Shown here one piece after another: positions 10,570 through 18,031 of a DNA stretch of 64,000 bases. Made by a program: the position numbers and the translations under genes. This DNA comes from Lentisphaerota bacterium (lineage in GTDB: Bacteria; Verrucomicrobiota; Kiritimatiellia; UBA8416; JAIOPI01). The notes under the pieces are model-generated. The model saw only the letters and a list, made by a program, of their open reading frames with translations. It searched no databases and was not told the DNA's origin. The stretch is taken from assembly GCA_021413965.1 (NCBI GenBank), contig JAIOPI010000010.1:124001-188000 (forward strand), written 5' to 3'. How positions within the stretch are numbered: the first letter of the stretch is position 1; every line of letters starts with the position of its first letter.

Positions 10570-11334
10570 TCAAGCAGAAAACGATACGGACTCGAATGCC
10601 GCCCCCCCCACGATCGCCAGGCGCGACGGCACCAGCGCCACGACTCGCGCCACCGGATCTCCGGGTGGAAGAAAGGCACGCATCTCGCCAAACGTAAAGG
10701 ATTTGCGCACGGACAGCTGGCCATCGGCGAGCGCGAAACTTCTGCGGAAGAACAGGCCGTTGAGCACCGTAACGCCCACATAGGCGTGCCTGCTGCGGCG
10801 GATGTCCGAGATCACGTAGCCACGCACGCTCGCCGCCTGTACCTTGGCCATCACATCCCGGATGGTCTTCACATCGGGAAGATGGTGCAGAAAGTGGTTC
10901 GCAAAGACGTAGTCCACCGGCCCAAAACGCGCCAGCTCCGCCGCGCCCGCCTGCACCACCGTCAGTCCCGGCTGGCGGCCATGGCACTGCACCGCCCAGG
11001 CCACCGTGCGCGGATCCAGATCCAGTGCCGTCACACGCAGGCGCAGCCCCAGTCGCCGGCTGCGCGTGAGCAGCCAGACGGGGATGTCGCACCCGCCCGC
11101 CCCGAGATCCACCAGGTGGTACTCCCGCCCTGGATCGCGCTGCATGTCCCGCAGGACGGTACGCGTCAGCAACGTCCGGTAACGAGACACCACGCGGTTG
11201 ATCCACGTGAACTGCGCCAGCGTGCGCAGCAGCTGCACCGTGTCACAGTCCGGTGCATCCATCAACTCCGGCGCCCACACGCGCACCGAAAGATCCGGCC
11301 ACGCCCCCCCTCGCCCCGATCGAATGTCCATCAT
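10570..11334 (-). CDS. SAM-dependent methyltransferase of the polyketide operon, 254 aa
   Basis: A class I methyltransferase: motif I is VDLGAGGCD (residues 75-83), followed by ALDLDP (motif II) and a NHFLHHL segment typical of small-molecule methyltransferases. The start is the ATG-ATG pair at 11334/11331, 47 bp after the monooxygenase stop and behind a G-rich ribosome-binding stretch. In the Streptomyces srsABC system a type III polyketide synthase, a methyltransferase and a flavin hydroxylase together make methylated phenolic lipids. The same three activities lie here in one operon, so O-methylation of a phenolic or quinol lipid is the likely role. The substrate is inferred only from context. 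Confidence 0.75.
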   Translation of the reverse strand: MMDIRSGRGGAWPDLSVRVWAPELMDAPDCDTVQLLRTLAQFTWINRVVSRYRTLLTRTVLRDMQRDPGREYHLVDLGAGGCDIPVWLLTRSRRLGLRLRVTALDLDPRTVAWAVQCHGRQPGLTVVQAGAAELARFGPVDYVFANHFLHHLPDVKTIRDVMAKVQAASVRGYVISDIRRSRHAYVGVTVLNGLFFRRSFALADGQLSVRKSFTFGEMRAFLPPGDPVARVVALVPSRLAIVGGAAFESVSFSA

Positions 11335-11381
11335 GCCGCCCCCACCCCACCGTCGCCCACACTCGCCGATGCGCCCCCTGA

Positions 11382-12560
11382 TCAGACACCCTTCAGCCTC
11401 CCCGGAATCGTCAGCATGGCAAAGTACGGCGGCAGTCGCGCCCGCAGCGGCGGGCGCAGCAGCACGGCGCGCAAAAAAAGGCTGCGCAGCCACGACGCGG
11501 CCGCGCCCGTGCGCGTGCCCAGCCACATGCCCCGCCGTGCCCGACGCGCCGCCACCCGGAACGCGCGCTGGCGCACCCGGTCGTACGCCCGCAGCCGCTC
11601 CGCGGCATCCGCCCCCTCGCGCAGCACCGCAACGAACACGTCAGCCAGGAGATCCGCATCGCCAAACCCCGTGTTCATCCCCTGCCCGCCAATCGGGCTC
11701 ATCACGTGCGCCGCATCGCCGCACAGCACCACCGGCCCGCGATGGAAATTCCGGCACATGAACTCCTGCACCGCAAAGGCACTCTCGAAATGCTTTCGCC
11801 GCCCCGCCAGATCGACGCCCGCCCGCGCCTTCACCACCGCGGCCAGGAAATCCGCCGCCGGAGCGCGCTCCAGCTTCGGCGTCAACACCACCCAGCGTCG
11901 CCGCCCGCCCGGCAACGGAAACGATTCGACCGACCCCGTTTCCGTGAACCACAAATAGGCCGTTCCATCCCGCGCGCCCCCGTCGTCGAAATCGGCCATC
12001 AGGAACGTCTGCCCGAGCCGCGTCTCGCGCACCGGCATCGCCAACAGACGCCTCACGTCGCTGTCATGACCGTCGCACCCCGCCAGAAACCGCGCCTCCA
12101 CGCCGCGCCCCACCCCGCCCTCGTCCAACGTCGCACAGACACCCTCCCCCTGCACGCGCAGCCCCGTCAACGCCACCCCGCGCCGGAGCGTGACCGATGG
12201 AAACCGCGCCAGCCCCTCCTCGAGGATGCGCGTCGTGTCGGCCTGGGGCAGGCACAGGATGAACGGATAGGGCGCCGGCAAGGATCCGAAGGTCACGTCG
12301 CCCAGGCACCGCCGGCGATCATGTACCACCGCGCGCTCCACCGCCACGCCGCCCGCCACGCAGGCCGCATCCAGGCCCACCTGCCGCAGGATCACCAGCG
12401 ACGGCGGCGTGACGCCAATGGCCATGGAGGACGCGCCCATCTGCGGACGCCGCTCCACCACCAGGGTGCGAATCCCGCGCTGCCCGAGCAGGTTGGCCAG
12501 CAACAGCCCCACCGGCCCGCCACCGGCGATTAACACCTCATACTGTGAACGCCCTTCCAT
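11382..12560 (-). CDS. FAD-dependent monooxygenase (PheA/TfdB, UbiH-like), 392 aa
   Basis: The N-terminal dinucleotide-binding loop is IAGGGPVGLLLANLL (about residues 11-25), with ERRP at the end of the second strand. The C-terminal FAD signature CGDAAHVMSPIGGQGMNTG lies near residues 283-300. These define the aromatic-ring hydroxylase group of flavoprotein monooxygenases. It sits 21 bp after the polyketide synthase and before the methyltransferase, so it probably hydroxylates the resorcinol, pyrone or phenol made by the synthase. The nearest functional parallel from established knowledge is SrsC of the srsABC phenolic-lipid operon. The exact reaction is inference. Confidence 0.82.
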   Translation of the reverse strand: MEGRSQYEVLIAGGGPVGLLLANLLGQRGIRTLVVERRPQMGASSMAIGVTPPSLVILRQVGLDAACVAGGVAVERAVVHDRRRCLGDVTFGSLPAPYPFILCLPQADTTRILEEGLARFPSVTLRRGVALTGLRVQGEGVCATLDEGGVGRGVEARFLAGCDGHDSDVRRLLAMPVRETRLGQTFLMADFDDGGARDGTAYLWFTETGSVESFPLPGGRRRWVVLTPKLERAPAADFLAAVVKARAGVDLAGRRKHFESAFAVQEFMCRNFHRGPVVLCGDAAHVMSPIGGQGMNTGFGDADLLADVFVAVLREGADAAERLRAYDRVRQRAFRVAARRARRGMWLGTRTGAAASWLRSLFLRAVLLRPPLRARLPPYFAMLTIPGRLKGV

Positions 12561-12581
12561 GGTGGGTCCCGCGCCGTCCCC

Positions 12582-13793
12582 TCAACCGCCTGCCGGACGC
12601 GGTTGCACCACCCCCGCACCGGTCGCCATCGCCCGCGCCAGGGGCATGGCGCCGGCCGTCCCAGCCGCTGCCGCGCTCCCCGCCATGGCCCCCCGCACCT
12701 CCAGCAGCGCGCTCTCCACCGCCAGCCCCGGCCCGAACGCCATGGCGAAGATGTGCTCACCGGGCCGCACCGCGGGCGACGTCCACAGCTCGCGCAGGAC
12801 GAACAGCACCGTCGCGCTGCTCATGTTGCCGTAGCGCCGCAGCACCTCGCGCGACGCCGCCACCTGCTCCGGCGCCAGCCCCAGCCCGGCTTCCACCTTG
12901 TCGACGATGGCCCGCCCGCCGGGATGCACCGCCCAGTGCGCAACATCCCCCGGCGCCAGCGACTGCGTGCGCAGCACCGGGGCCACCAGCTCCCGGATGA
13001 CCCCGCCGATGATCTTCGGCACGTAGGCGGACAGCACGATGTCGAACCCGTTGTCGCCAATCGACCAGGCCATCTCGCTTTCGCCCTCCGTCACCAGCGC
13101 CGACGCGAACTCGCCGAGCGCCAGCGCGCGCGCGCCCTCCGCCGCCGGCCGGCCGCTGACCACCGCGCAGGCGGCGCCATCCGCGAACAGCGCATTGGCC
13201 AGCATGTCGTCCACCGTGCCGCGCGGGTGCAGGTGCAGCGTGCACAGCTCCACGCACACCACGAGCACCACCGCGCACGGATCGGCGGCACAAAACTGCG
13301 CCGCCATGCGCAGCGCCGGCAGCGCCGCGTAGCAGCCCATGAATCCCAGCTGGTAGCGCTGCACGGATGCCGCCAGCCCCAGCTCCCGCACCACGTGGTA
13401 ATCCATCCCGGGATTCGAAAACCCCGTACACGACACCGTGATCACGTGCGTGACCAACGCCGGCGCGATGTGCGGGCACGCCGCCAGCGCTCGCCGCGCC
13501 AGCTCCACCGCCATGGGCCGCGCGTGCTTCACGAAAAAGGCGTTGCGCTCGCCCGTGCGCGGGTTGTCGACCTGGCCGTCCGCATCGATGCGATACAGCT
13601 CGCGCGGTGCGGCGCTCACAAAGTCGCTGACCACGGAATGGCGCTTGTCGATGCTCGTATGGCGGTAGATCTGGCGCAGCACCCGCTGCTGCCGCTCCGT
13701 GCGGGCCCACTGCCGCATGCGCGCCTCGATGAACGCCTGGCTGTACGCCGTCTCCGGCACCAGCGTCTCAATATGGTGGATCAGCGCCGGCAT
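12582..13793 (-). CDS. Type III polyketide synthase (chalcone/stilbene synthase superfamily), 403 aa
   Basis: This homodimeric condensing enzyme would extend an acyl-CoA starter with malonyl-CoA units. The catalytic triad is complete: Cys154 in GFMGCYAA, His290 in WAVHPGGRAI and Asn323 in RYGNMSSATV. The thiolase-fold motif SCTGFSNPG (121-129) and the C-terminal FGPGLAVE loop (353-360) are also present. The length is normal for the family; the Ala/Gly-rich tail after about residue 370 looks like an extension. It is the first gene of the operon that continues with a flavin monooxygenase and a methyltransferase, which points to alkylresorcinol or alkylpyrone-type phenolic lipids. No fatty acyl-CoA ligase or acyl-carrier gene is adjacent. 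Confidence 0.88.
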   Translation of the reverse strand: MPALIHHIETLVPETAYSQAFIEARMRQWARTERQQRVLRQIYRHTSIDKRHSVVSDFVSAAPRELYRIDADGQVDNPRTGERNAFFVKHARPMAVELARRALAACPHIAPALVTHVITVSCTGFSNPGMDYHVVRELGLAASVQRYQLGFMGCYAALPALRMAAQFCAADPCAVVLVVCVELCTLHLHPRGTVDDMLANALFADGAACAVVSGRPAAEGARALALGEFASALVTEGESEMAWSIGDNGFDIVLSAYVPKIIGGVIRELVAPVLRTQSLAPGDVAHWAVHPGGRAIVDKVEAGLGLAPEQVAASREVLRRYGNMSSATVLFVLRELWTSPAVRPGEHIFAMAFGPGLAVESALLEVRGAMAGSAAAAGTAGAMPLARAMATGAGVVQPRPAGG

Positions 13794-13855
13794 GGAGACC
13801 CTCTCGGGACGCGTTCACTCCGATTACACCACCCCCGTCCGCCTCGTGCCCGTTC

Positions 13856-13883
13856 AGTATGGCACCCGCCTGCCGCGCCTCAA
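13856..13883 (-). promoter_or_regulatory. Candidate promoter of the polyketide operon
   Basis: On the minus strand TTGAGG (13883-13878) and CATACT (13861-13856) are 16 bp apart, about 60 bp before the synthase start. The LexA operator lies 25 bp further upstream, so the two divergent units share this 159-bp gap. The match is moderate. Confidence 0.4.
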
Positions 13884-13907
13884 CACTAAACGCCAAACGC
13901 TTGATTA

Positions 13908-13921
13908 TGAACGTTCGTTCA
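13908..13921. promoter_or_regulatory. LexA operator (SOS box) upstream of lexA
   Basis: The 14-bp sequence TGAACGTTCGTTCA is a perfect palindrome containing GAAC-N4-GTTC, the core of the Gram-positive type SOS box. It lies 32 bp before the lexA start. A loose -35 (TTGATT, 13901-13906) overlaps its left side, so binding would block lexA transcription. Autoregulation is inferred from position. Confidence 0.75.
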
Positions 13922-13952
13922 TTTACTCTCGGGACAGATTGGAGTCACTCGC

Positions 13953-14537
13953 ATGCCCCGTACCCTGGACCTGCCCGACAAAGTCATGCGCCTGCGCGCC
14001 TTCTACGCCCGTGAACGCCGCGTCCCCGGCTACAATGAAATGCTCACGCTCTTCGACTACCGCTCGAAGAACGCCGTCTTCGGACTGCTGCGCCGCATGC
14101 AGGCCGCCGGCTATCTCACCAAGAAACAGGGCAAACTCGCCCCCACCGGCAAGATCGCCGGCGCCATCCGCATGCTCGGCTCCGTGCGCGCCGGCTTCCC
14201 CTCTCCCGCCGAAGAGGAGTTGCTCGACACCCTCAGCCTGGACGAGTTCCTCGTCGAACGCCCGGACGCCACCTTCATGCTCAAGGTCACCGGCGACTCC
14301 ATGATCGATGCCGGCATCCTCCCCGGCGACATCGTCCTGGTCGAAAAAGGGGTCGCCCCGCGCAACAACGACATCGTCATCGCGCAGGTCGATGGCGAGT
14401 GGACCATGAAGTACTTCGTCAAGCGCGGCAAGGACATCACCCTCGAAGCGGCCAACAAGAAATATGCGCCGATCCGCCCGCGCCAGTCGCTCGAGCTCGC
14501 CGGCGTCGTCCGCACCGTCATCCGCAAATTCAGTTGA
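13953..14537 (+). CDS. lexA: LexA-family SOS repressor, 194 aa
   Basis: LexA represses DNA-damage genes and cleaves itself when RecA is activated. The S24 peptidase half is intact: the Ala-Gly cleavage bond lies at 80-81 (SVRAGFPSP), the nucleophile is Ser116 in GDSMIDAG and the general base is Lys153 in GEWTMKYF. The N-terminal winged-helix (VPGYNEMLTLFDYRSKNAVFGLL) is diverged from the E. coli form. The start ATG has GGAG 11 bp upstream. A perfect palindromic operator lies just before the gene, supporting autorepression. UmuD-type proteins share the peptidase domain but lack the DNA-binding region seen here. Confidence 0.88.
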   Translation: MPRTLDLPDKVMRLRAFYARERRVPGYNEMLTLFDYRSKNAVFGLLRRMQAAGYLTKKQGKLAPTGKIAGAIRMLGSVRAGFPSPAEEELLDTLSLDEFLVERPDATFMLKVTGDSMIDAGILPGDIVLVEKGVAPRNNDIVIAQVDGEWTMKYFVKRGKDITLEAANKKYAPIRPRQSLELAGVVRTVIRKFS

Positions 14538-14572
14538 ACCGCTTGTTGTTTCCGACAACAGCTTTCGTCATC

Positions 14573-14672
14573 ACACTCGCAATCGTAATCCTAATCGTAA
14601 TCCTAATCATAATCGCTTGCTGCCGAATCGATTACGATTATGATTGCGATTAAGATTATGATCAGAATCAGG
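14573..14672. repeat. Inverted array of AATCnT hexamers downstream of lexA
   Basis: The left arm (about 14580-14620) is built of AATCGT/AATCCT units. The right arm (about 14627-14668) is built of the reverse complement, GATTAC/GATTAT. Together they form an imperfect stem of roughly 38 bp with a short loop. It begins about 35 bp after the lexA stop and may act as a structured terminator. Related direct repeats occur at 43841-43882. Confidence 0.7.
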
Positions 14673-14770
14673 AACGCTATGGGACTCAAGGATCGCTTGC
14701 CCCCGCCCGTCGCCTGCACCGTCGCGCGTCAACGCTTATCATGCATGCATGCTTTGCATACACTGCTAGC

Positions 14771-15022
14771 ATGAAGGCGATTCAATACAGCGTGCGCGGC
14801 ATCGACGAACGCACCGACGCCCTCCTGCGCAAGCAGGCCCGGGAAACCGGGCTAAGCCTCAATCAGGCCACCCTCGAGGCCTTGCGGCGCGGCCTCGGAA
14901 TCGATCAGGAACCGCACCGGCATGGTGATCTCGACGACCTGGCCGGGACGTGGATCCCGGACCCGGAAACCGATCAGGCCTTGCGCGAGATGGACCAGGT
15001 GGATGAGGACCTCTGGATATGA
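14771..15022 (+). CDS. Antitoxin of a VapBC-type pair, 83 aa
   Basis: A small acidic-tailed protein. The N-terminal region MKAIQYSVRGIDERTDALLRKQA, followed by a helix with LSLNQATLEALRRG, resembles ribbon-helix-helix (FitA/VapB-like) antitoxins. The C-terminal part DDLAGTWIPDPETDQALREMD is the acidic toxin-binding segment typical of these proteins. The internal ATG at 14771 is preferred because the ribbon-helix-helix strand begins there. It overlaps the following PIN-domain frame by ATGA, the usual coupling of such modules. The antitoxin itself looks intact while its toxin is deleted internally. Confidence 0.75.
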   Translation: MKAIQYSVRGIDERTDALLRKQARETGLSLNQATLEALRRGLGIDQEPHRHGDLDDLAGTWIPDPETDQALREMDQVDEDLWI

Positions 15023-15261
15023 AAATGGCGATCGACACCAACCGCTATCGCGACTTCTGCGGCGGTCTGCCCGACACCGTCGAGCGCTTCGCCTCAGCCG
15101 ACGCCATTGTGCTGCCGTTCGTCACACTCGCGGAGTTGCGGGCTGGCTTTCAATGCGGCACGGTCGGCAAGCAGAACGAGAGCGTCCTGCAACACGACTT
15201 GCTCCTGTACTCGCGCGACGCCCACTTTGATCATCTGCCCCAAATTCCCCGGCTGAACTGA
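15019..15261 (+). pseudogene. VapC PIN-domain toxin with an internal in-frame deletion, 80 aa
   Basis: PIN toxins are normally about 130 residues and cleave RNA using four acidic residues. The first 57 residues (Asp6 in AIDTNRY, Glu39 in LAELRAGF, then GTVGKQNESVL) match the N-terminal half. From residue 58 the sequence jumps to the C-terminal strand (QHDLLLYSRDAHFDHLPQIPRL, Asp67). About 50 residues are missing, including the block that normally holds the third acid (the TND motif). The frame is kept, so a short product could still be made, perhaps able to bind the antitoxin, but it should be inactive as a nuclease. Translation overlaps the antitoxin stop. Confidence 0.75.
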
Positions 15262-15406
15262 CGCCGAGTATCCCGCCCGCCCTCTGCGATCTCGGCGGAC
15301 TCTGCGTGAGCGTCGCGCCCGCCCCATCCCTCCCGCCCCATAACCCCGGCTTTACGCGGACCCCCGCCCCCGCTATATACGAGTGACACACGAGACAAGG
15401 AGCCCC

Positions 15407-15817
15407 ATGAGCCAGATCGAAGAAGGCAATGCCCTGATGTTGGATTTCGGCAAGATCGCGAAGATCGCCGAGCGCTGCCGCGACGTGATCCCCGTCGCCG
15501 TGCAGAATCTCGACACCGGCGAGGTCATCCTCGTCGCCTACACGAATGAACTCGCCTTCCGCAAGTCCCTCGAAGCCCGCCGCCTGATCCTCTGGAGCAC
15601 CTCGCGCAACGAACTCTGGGAGAAGGGCAAGACCTCCGGCGAGACCTTCGACCTCGTCGAGGCCTACGTGAACTGCGAACAGAACTCGCTGCTCTACAAA
15701 GTCCGCCCGCGCCGCCGCGGCATCTGCCACACCAAAAACCGCGCCGGCGAACCGCGCGACTGCTATTACCGCCGCGTCAACTTCGACACCGCGGAACTGG
15801 AGAATGTGAACCCCTAG
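15407..15817 (+). CDS. hisI: Phosphoribosyl-AMP cyclohydrolase, 136 aa
   Basis: HisI opens the adenine ring of phosphoribosyl-AMP, the third step of histidine synthesis. Family features are GEVILVAYTNELAFRKSLE, LWSTSRNELWEKGKTSGE and CHTKNRAGE near the C-terminus. The usual acidic metal site DCD is replaced by NCE in VNCEQNSLLYKVRP, a variant to note. The start is the ATG with AAGGAG five bases upstream; an upstream ATG at 15383 has no such site. No other his gene lies in the window, so the pathway genes are scattered. A 9-bp perfect hairpin follows the gene. Confidence 0.85.
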   Translation: MSQIEEGNALMLDFGKIAKIAERCRDVIPVAVQNLDTGEVILVAYTNELAFRKSLEARRLILWSTSRNELWEKGKTSGETFDLVEAYVNCEQNSLLYKVRPRRRGICHTKNRAGEPRDCYYRRVNFDTAELENVNP

Positions 15818-15849
15818 CGCGGCCGCTCGCCACGGCGGGCGGCAGAGCC

Positions 15850-15870
15850 CGCCGGCCGCGACGGCCGGCG
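15850..15870. repeat. Perfect GC hairpin after hisI
   Basis: CGCCGGCCG and CGGCCGGCG form a 9-bp perfect stem around a 3-base loop, 33 bp past the hisI stop. No T tract follows, so a rho-independent terminator is not claimed. Confidence 0.5.
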
Positions 15871-15902
15871 CCGCCCTGACTCCTGCCCCCCCGCCCTCAT
15901 CG

Positions 15903-16511
15903 ATGCGATTCCGTTGCCCATACTGCCGCGACCTGCTGCCGGCGCCGCCGCCGGCACACTGCCCGCGCTGCGGCAAAGCCGTCGTGGTGCCCGATCACCT
16001 CCGCGAAAAGCGCTTCCGCGATCGCCGCCGCGCCCGCCAGCGAGTCCATCACGAACTGGAGCAGCAAAGCGGCGGGCGGAAGCGCATCCCCGCCCTCAGG
16101 TTCACCCCCATCCAGTTAATCGTCCTGCTCCTGGTGATGACGTTCCTCGGGGCCCTCCTGATCACCCGCGCCCGCCAGACACCCGCGCCCGCACCGGCCA
16201 TCACCCTGCCGCAACGGGCCCAGGCAGAATTGAATGTGCTGCGGGCCGCGCTCGAACAGTTCCAGCAGCAGTGCGGCCGCTATCCCACGGAGCGCGAAGG
16301 CCTGACCGCCCTGATCAGCAACCCCGACCTGGCCGGCTGGCGTGGACCTTACGTGTCCCTCGTGCGAGCCGACCCCTGGCGCTCACCCTACCGCTACGCG
16401 ACCGCGTCCAACGGCGCCTCGCTCGTCTCCAACGGCCCCGACGGCCAGCCCGACACCGCGGACGACCTGCGCCCCTCCGGTTGGGAACGCCTGCTGCAGG
16501 CGGCGCCGTAA
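15903..16511 (+). CDS. Zinc-ribbon membrane protein with a GspG-like C-terminal domain, 202 aa
   Basis: The N-terminus is a zinc ribbon with two CxxC pairs (CPYCRDLL and CPRCGKAV, about residues 5-25), followed by a basic linker. A single membrane segment follows (PIQLIVLLLVMTFLGALLI, about residues 69-87). The outer part resembles the major pseudopilin GspG C-terminal region: AELNVLRAALEQFQQQCGRYPTEREGLTAL, then WRGPYV, DPWRSPYRY and GPDGQPDTADD, the last matching the GspG calcium-binding loop. It has no prepilin cleavage motif at the N-terminus, so it is probably an anchored pseudopilin-like protein and not a pilus subunit. Function unknown; no type II secretion genes are nearby. Confidence 0.65.
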   Translation: MRFRCPYCRDLLPAPPPAHCPRCGKAVVVPDHLREKRFRDRRRARQRVHHELEQQSGGRKRIPALRFTPIQLIVLLLVMTFLGALLITRARQTPAPAPAITLPQRAQAELNVLRAALEQFQQQCGRYPTEREGLTALISNPDLAGWRGPYVSLVRADPWRSPYRYATASNGASLVSNGPDGQPDTADDLRPSGWERLLQAAP

Positions 16512-16517
16512 CCGCCG

Positions 16518-17285
16518 CTACAGCGCGTCCTGCGGCGGCGTCTGCGTGCGCGGATTCGTGATCAGCAGCTTCCACTCGCCGCTCGCGGGATCGCGGTACT
16601 TGACGTCGTCGCGATGATACTGCAGCGCGTACGCCAGGCGCGGCTCCGGGGTCTGATTCGGACCGCTGCCATGCACCGTCAGGCGCGTAAACGCCACCGC
16701 ATCACCCGCACGCATGCGAATGGGCAGGTAGTACTCCGGATCCGCGCTGACTTTGCGGTGCCCGTCCCCGTCACCCGCGTTGACCGCCTCCAGCGTGCCG
16801 CCCAGGTGCGAACGCGGCACCACCAGCAGGCAGCCGTTCTCCGGCGTCATGTCCACCAGCGCCACCCAGATGTTGATCGACCCCAACGCGGGATCATGGG
16901 TCGTGTAGTTGTTGTCCTGGTGAAAGTGAAACGTCCCGCCTCCCCCGCCCAGCTTCACGGCGGTGAACGGCAAATACCGGATCGCCGCCCCCCCCAGCAG
17001 CTGCGCCGCCACGGCCAGCGCGCGGGAGCCGTTGATCAGGCGGTCCAGGTGCGAGCCCCGCAGATACGCCGAGTACTGGCGCAGCTTGTCCGCCGTATCG
17101 GTGGCCTGCCCCAGCCGCTGCAGATCCATGCCCTTGGCCGCGAGAATCGCCAGCACCTCGGCGCGCAGGGCCTCGAGGTGTCGCGACTCGACAAACCCCG
17201 GCAGGCACAGGTACCCCTCCTCCCGGTAGAAACGCCGTTCATTCGCGGTCAACACCATCGGACTGACGACTTGATCCATGGACAT
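16518..17285 (-). CDS. Phytanoyl-CoA dioxygenase (PhyH) family protein, 255 aa
   Basis: An Fe(II)/2-oxoglutarate oxygenase of the PhyH group. The metal triad is visible as His122 and Asp124 (FHFHQDNNY) and His205 (LTVHGSGPN), with an Arg at about 216 that would bind 2-oxoglutarate. The start ATG at 17285 has AGGAGG ten bases upstream. The length fits the family. Such enzymes hydroxylate diverse small molecules and the substrate cannot be read from sequence. The gene converges on the zinc-ribbon gene, 6 bp away, and has no obvious operon partner. Confidence 0.8.
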   Translation of the reverse strand: MSMDQVVSPMVLTANERRFYREEGYLCLPGFVESRHLEALRAEVLAILAAKGMDLQRLGQATDTADKLRQYSAYLRGSHLDRLINGSRALAVAAQLLGGAAIRYLPFTAVKLGGGGGTFHFHQDNNYTTHDPALGSINIWVALVDMTPENGCLLVVPRSHLGGTLEAVNAGDGDGHRKVSADPEYYLPIRMRAGDAVAFTRLTVHGSGPNQTPEPRLAYALQYHRDDVKYRDPASGEWKLLITNPRTQTPPQDAL

Positions 17286-17395
17286 GAAACCCCTTCCTCC
17301 TGACATCCCCCGCGCCGTGTCATAGCGCCCGCGCGCGCGCCAATCAAGCCCCATCCGCGGAGCCGGCACGGACGCCGCCAGGCCCGCCACGCCAC

Positions 17396-17424
17396 TTGAC
17401 ACCGAAGCATGCCCTGTGACATCC
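17396..17424 (+). promoter_or_regulatory. Possible promoter of the tRNA-Val/PilZ unit
   Basis: A perfect TTGACA -35 (17396-17401) lies about 65 bp before the tRNA. The -10 at 17 bp spacing is poor (ACATCC), so only the -35 is convincing. Confidence 0.4.
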
Positions 17425-17466
17425 TCGCCCGCATTCGGAACAACCATCCGAAGCCTTGCCGCATGG

Positions 17467-17543
17467 GGGCGATTAGCTCAGTTGGCTAGAGCACTTGGAT
17501 CACACCCAAGGGGTCGCAGGTTCGAGTCCTGCATCGCCCACCA
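17467..17543 (+). tRNA. tRNA-Val (anticodon CAC), CCA encoded
   Basis: The acceptor stem GGGCGAT pairs with ATCGCCC, followed by discriminator A and an encoded CCA (17541-17543). The anticodon stem CTTGG/CCAAG closes the loop ATCACAC, giving anticodon CAC (17501-17503), which reads the GUG valine codon. The D-arm (AGCTCAGTTGGCTAGAGC) and T-arm (GGTTCGAGTCC) are standard. Confidence 0.96.
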
Positions 17544-17599
17544 CTTTGCGTCGGCCTCGCAAAGGGCCACGGCGAAGGTCCAGAAACAACGGACGTCGC

Positions 17600-17995
17600 G
17601 TGAAGTTCTCAGCCCACAGTCAGGCCAACGACAACCGGCGGGCCCAGCGCCGCATCAAGCTGATCACGAACGTCGATCTCGCCCAGCTGCGCGGCCCCTT
17701 CCGCTTCCTCGTCCGCCGGCCCCAGTTTCAGGGCGAACTCCAGGATGCCTCGATCGGCGGCGTGCAGCTGCTGCTCGACCGCAGCCTGCCGGTGCGGCTC
17801 GACATCCGCCTCTGGATCCAGGTGTCGAAGCAGGGCGTCACGACACCCCTGATGCTGGATGGCATCGTCCGCTGGTCGCTCCCGGCCAAAAGGCCCGGCA
17901 CCTTCATGGTGGGCATCCAACTGCATACTAAGCCGCACCAGGCCATGCAGAGCTGGGCCGAAACCATGATCGAGGAAATGCGCTTCGCGGAATGA
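17600..17995 (+). CDS. PilZ-domain (cyclic-di-GMP receptor) protein, 131 aa
   Basis: PilZ domains bind cyclic-di-GMP through an RxxxR switch and a (D/N)xSxxG motif. Here an Arg-rich NRRAQRRIK lies near residues 12-20 and LQDASIGGVQLLL gives DxSxxG near residue 54. The remaining strands (IRLWIQVSKQG, IVRWSLP, FMVGIQL) fit the six-stranded barrel. The start is inferred to be the GTG at 17600, because longer reading would run through the tRNA gene. It lies 56 bp after the tRNA and 36 bp before the helicase gene, possibly co-transcribed with both. Confidence 0.78.
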   Translation: MKFSAHSQANDNRRAQRRIKLITNVDLAQLRGPFRFLVRRPQFQGELQDASIGGVQLLLDRSLPVRLDIRLWIQVSKQGVTTPLMLDGIVRWSLPAKRPGTFMVGIQLHTKPHQAMQSWAETMIEEMRFAE

Positions 17996-18031
17996 GCGCA
18001 TCGTCGGGCTCGATGTGCTAGGATCCCCCCT

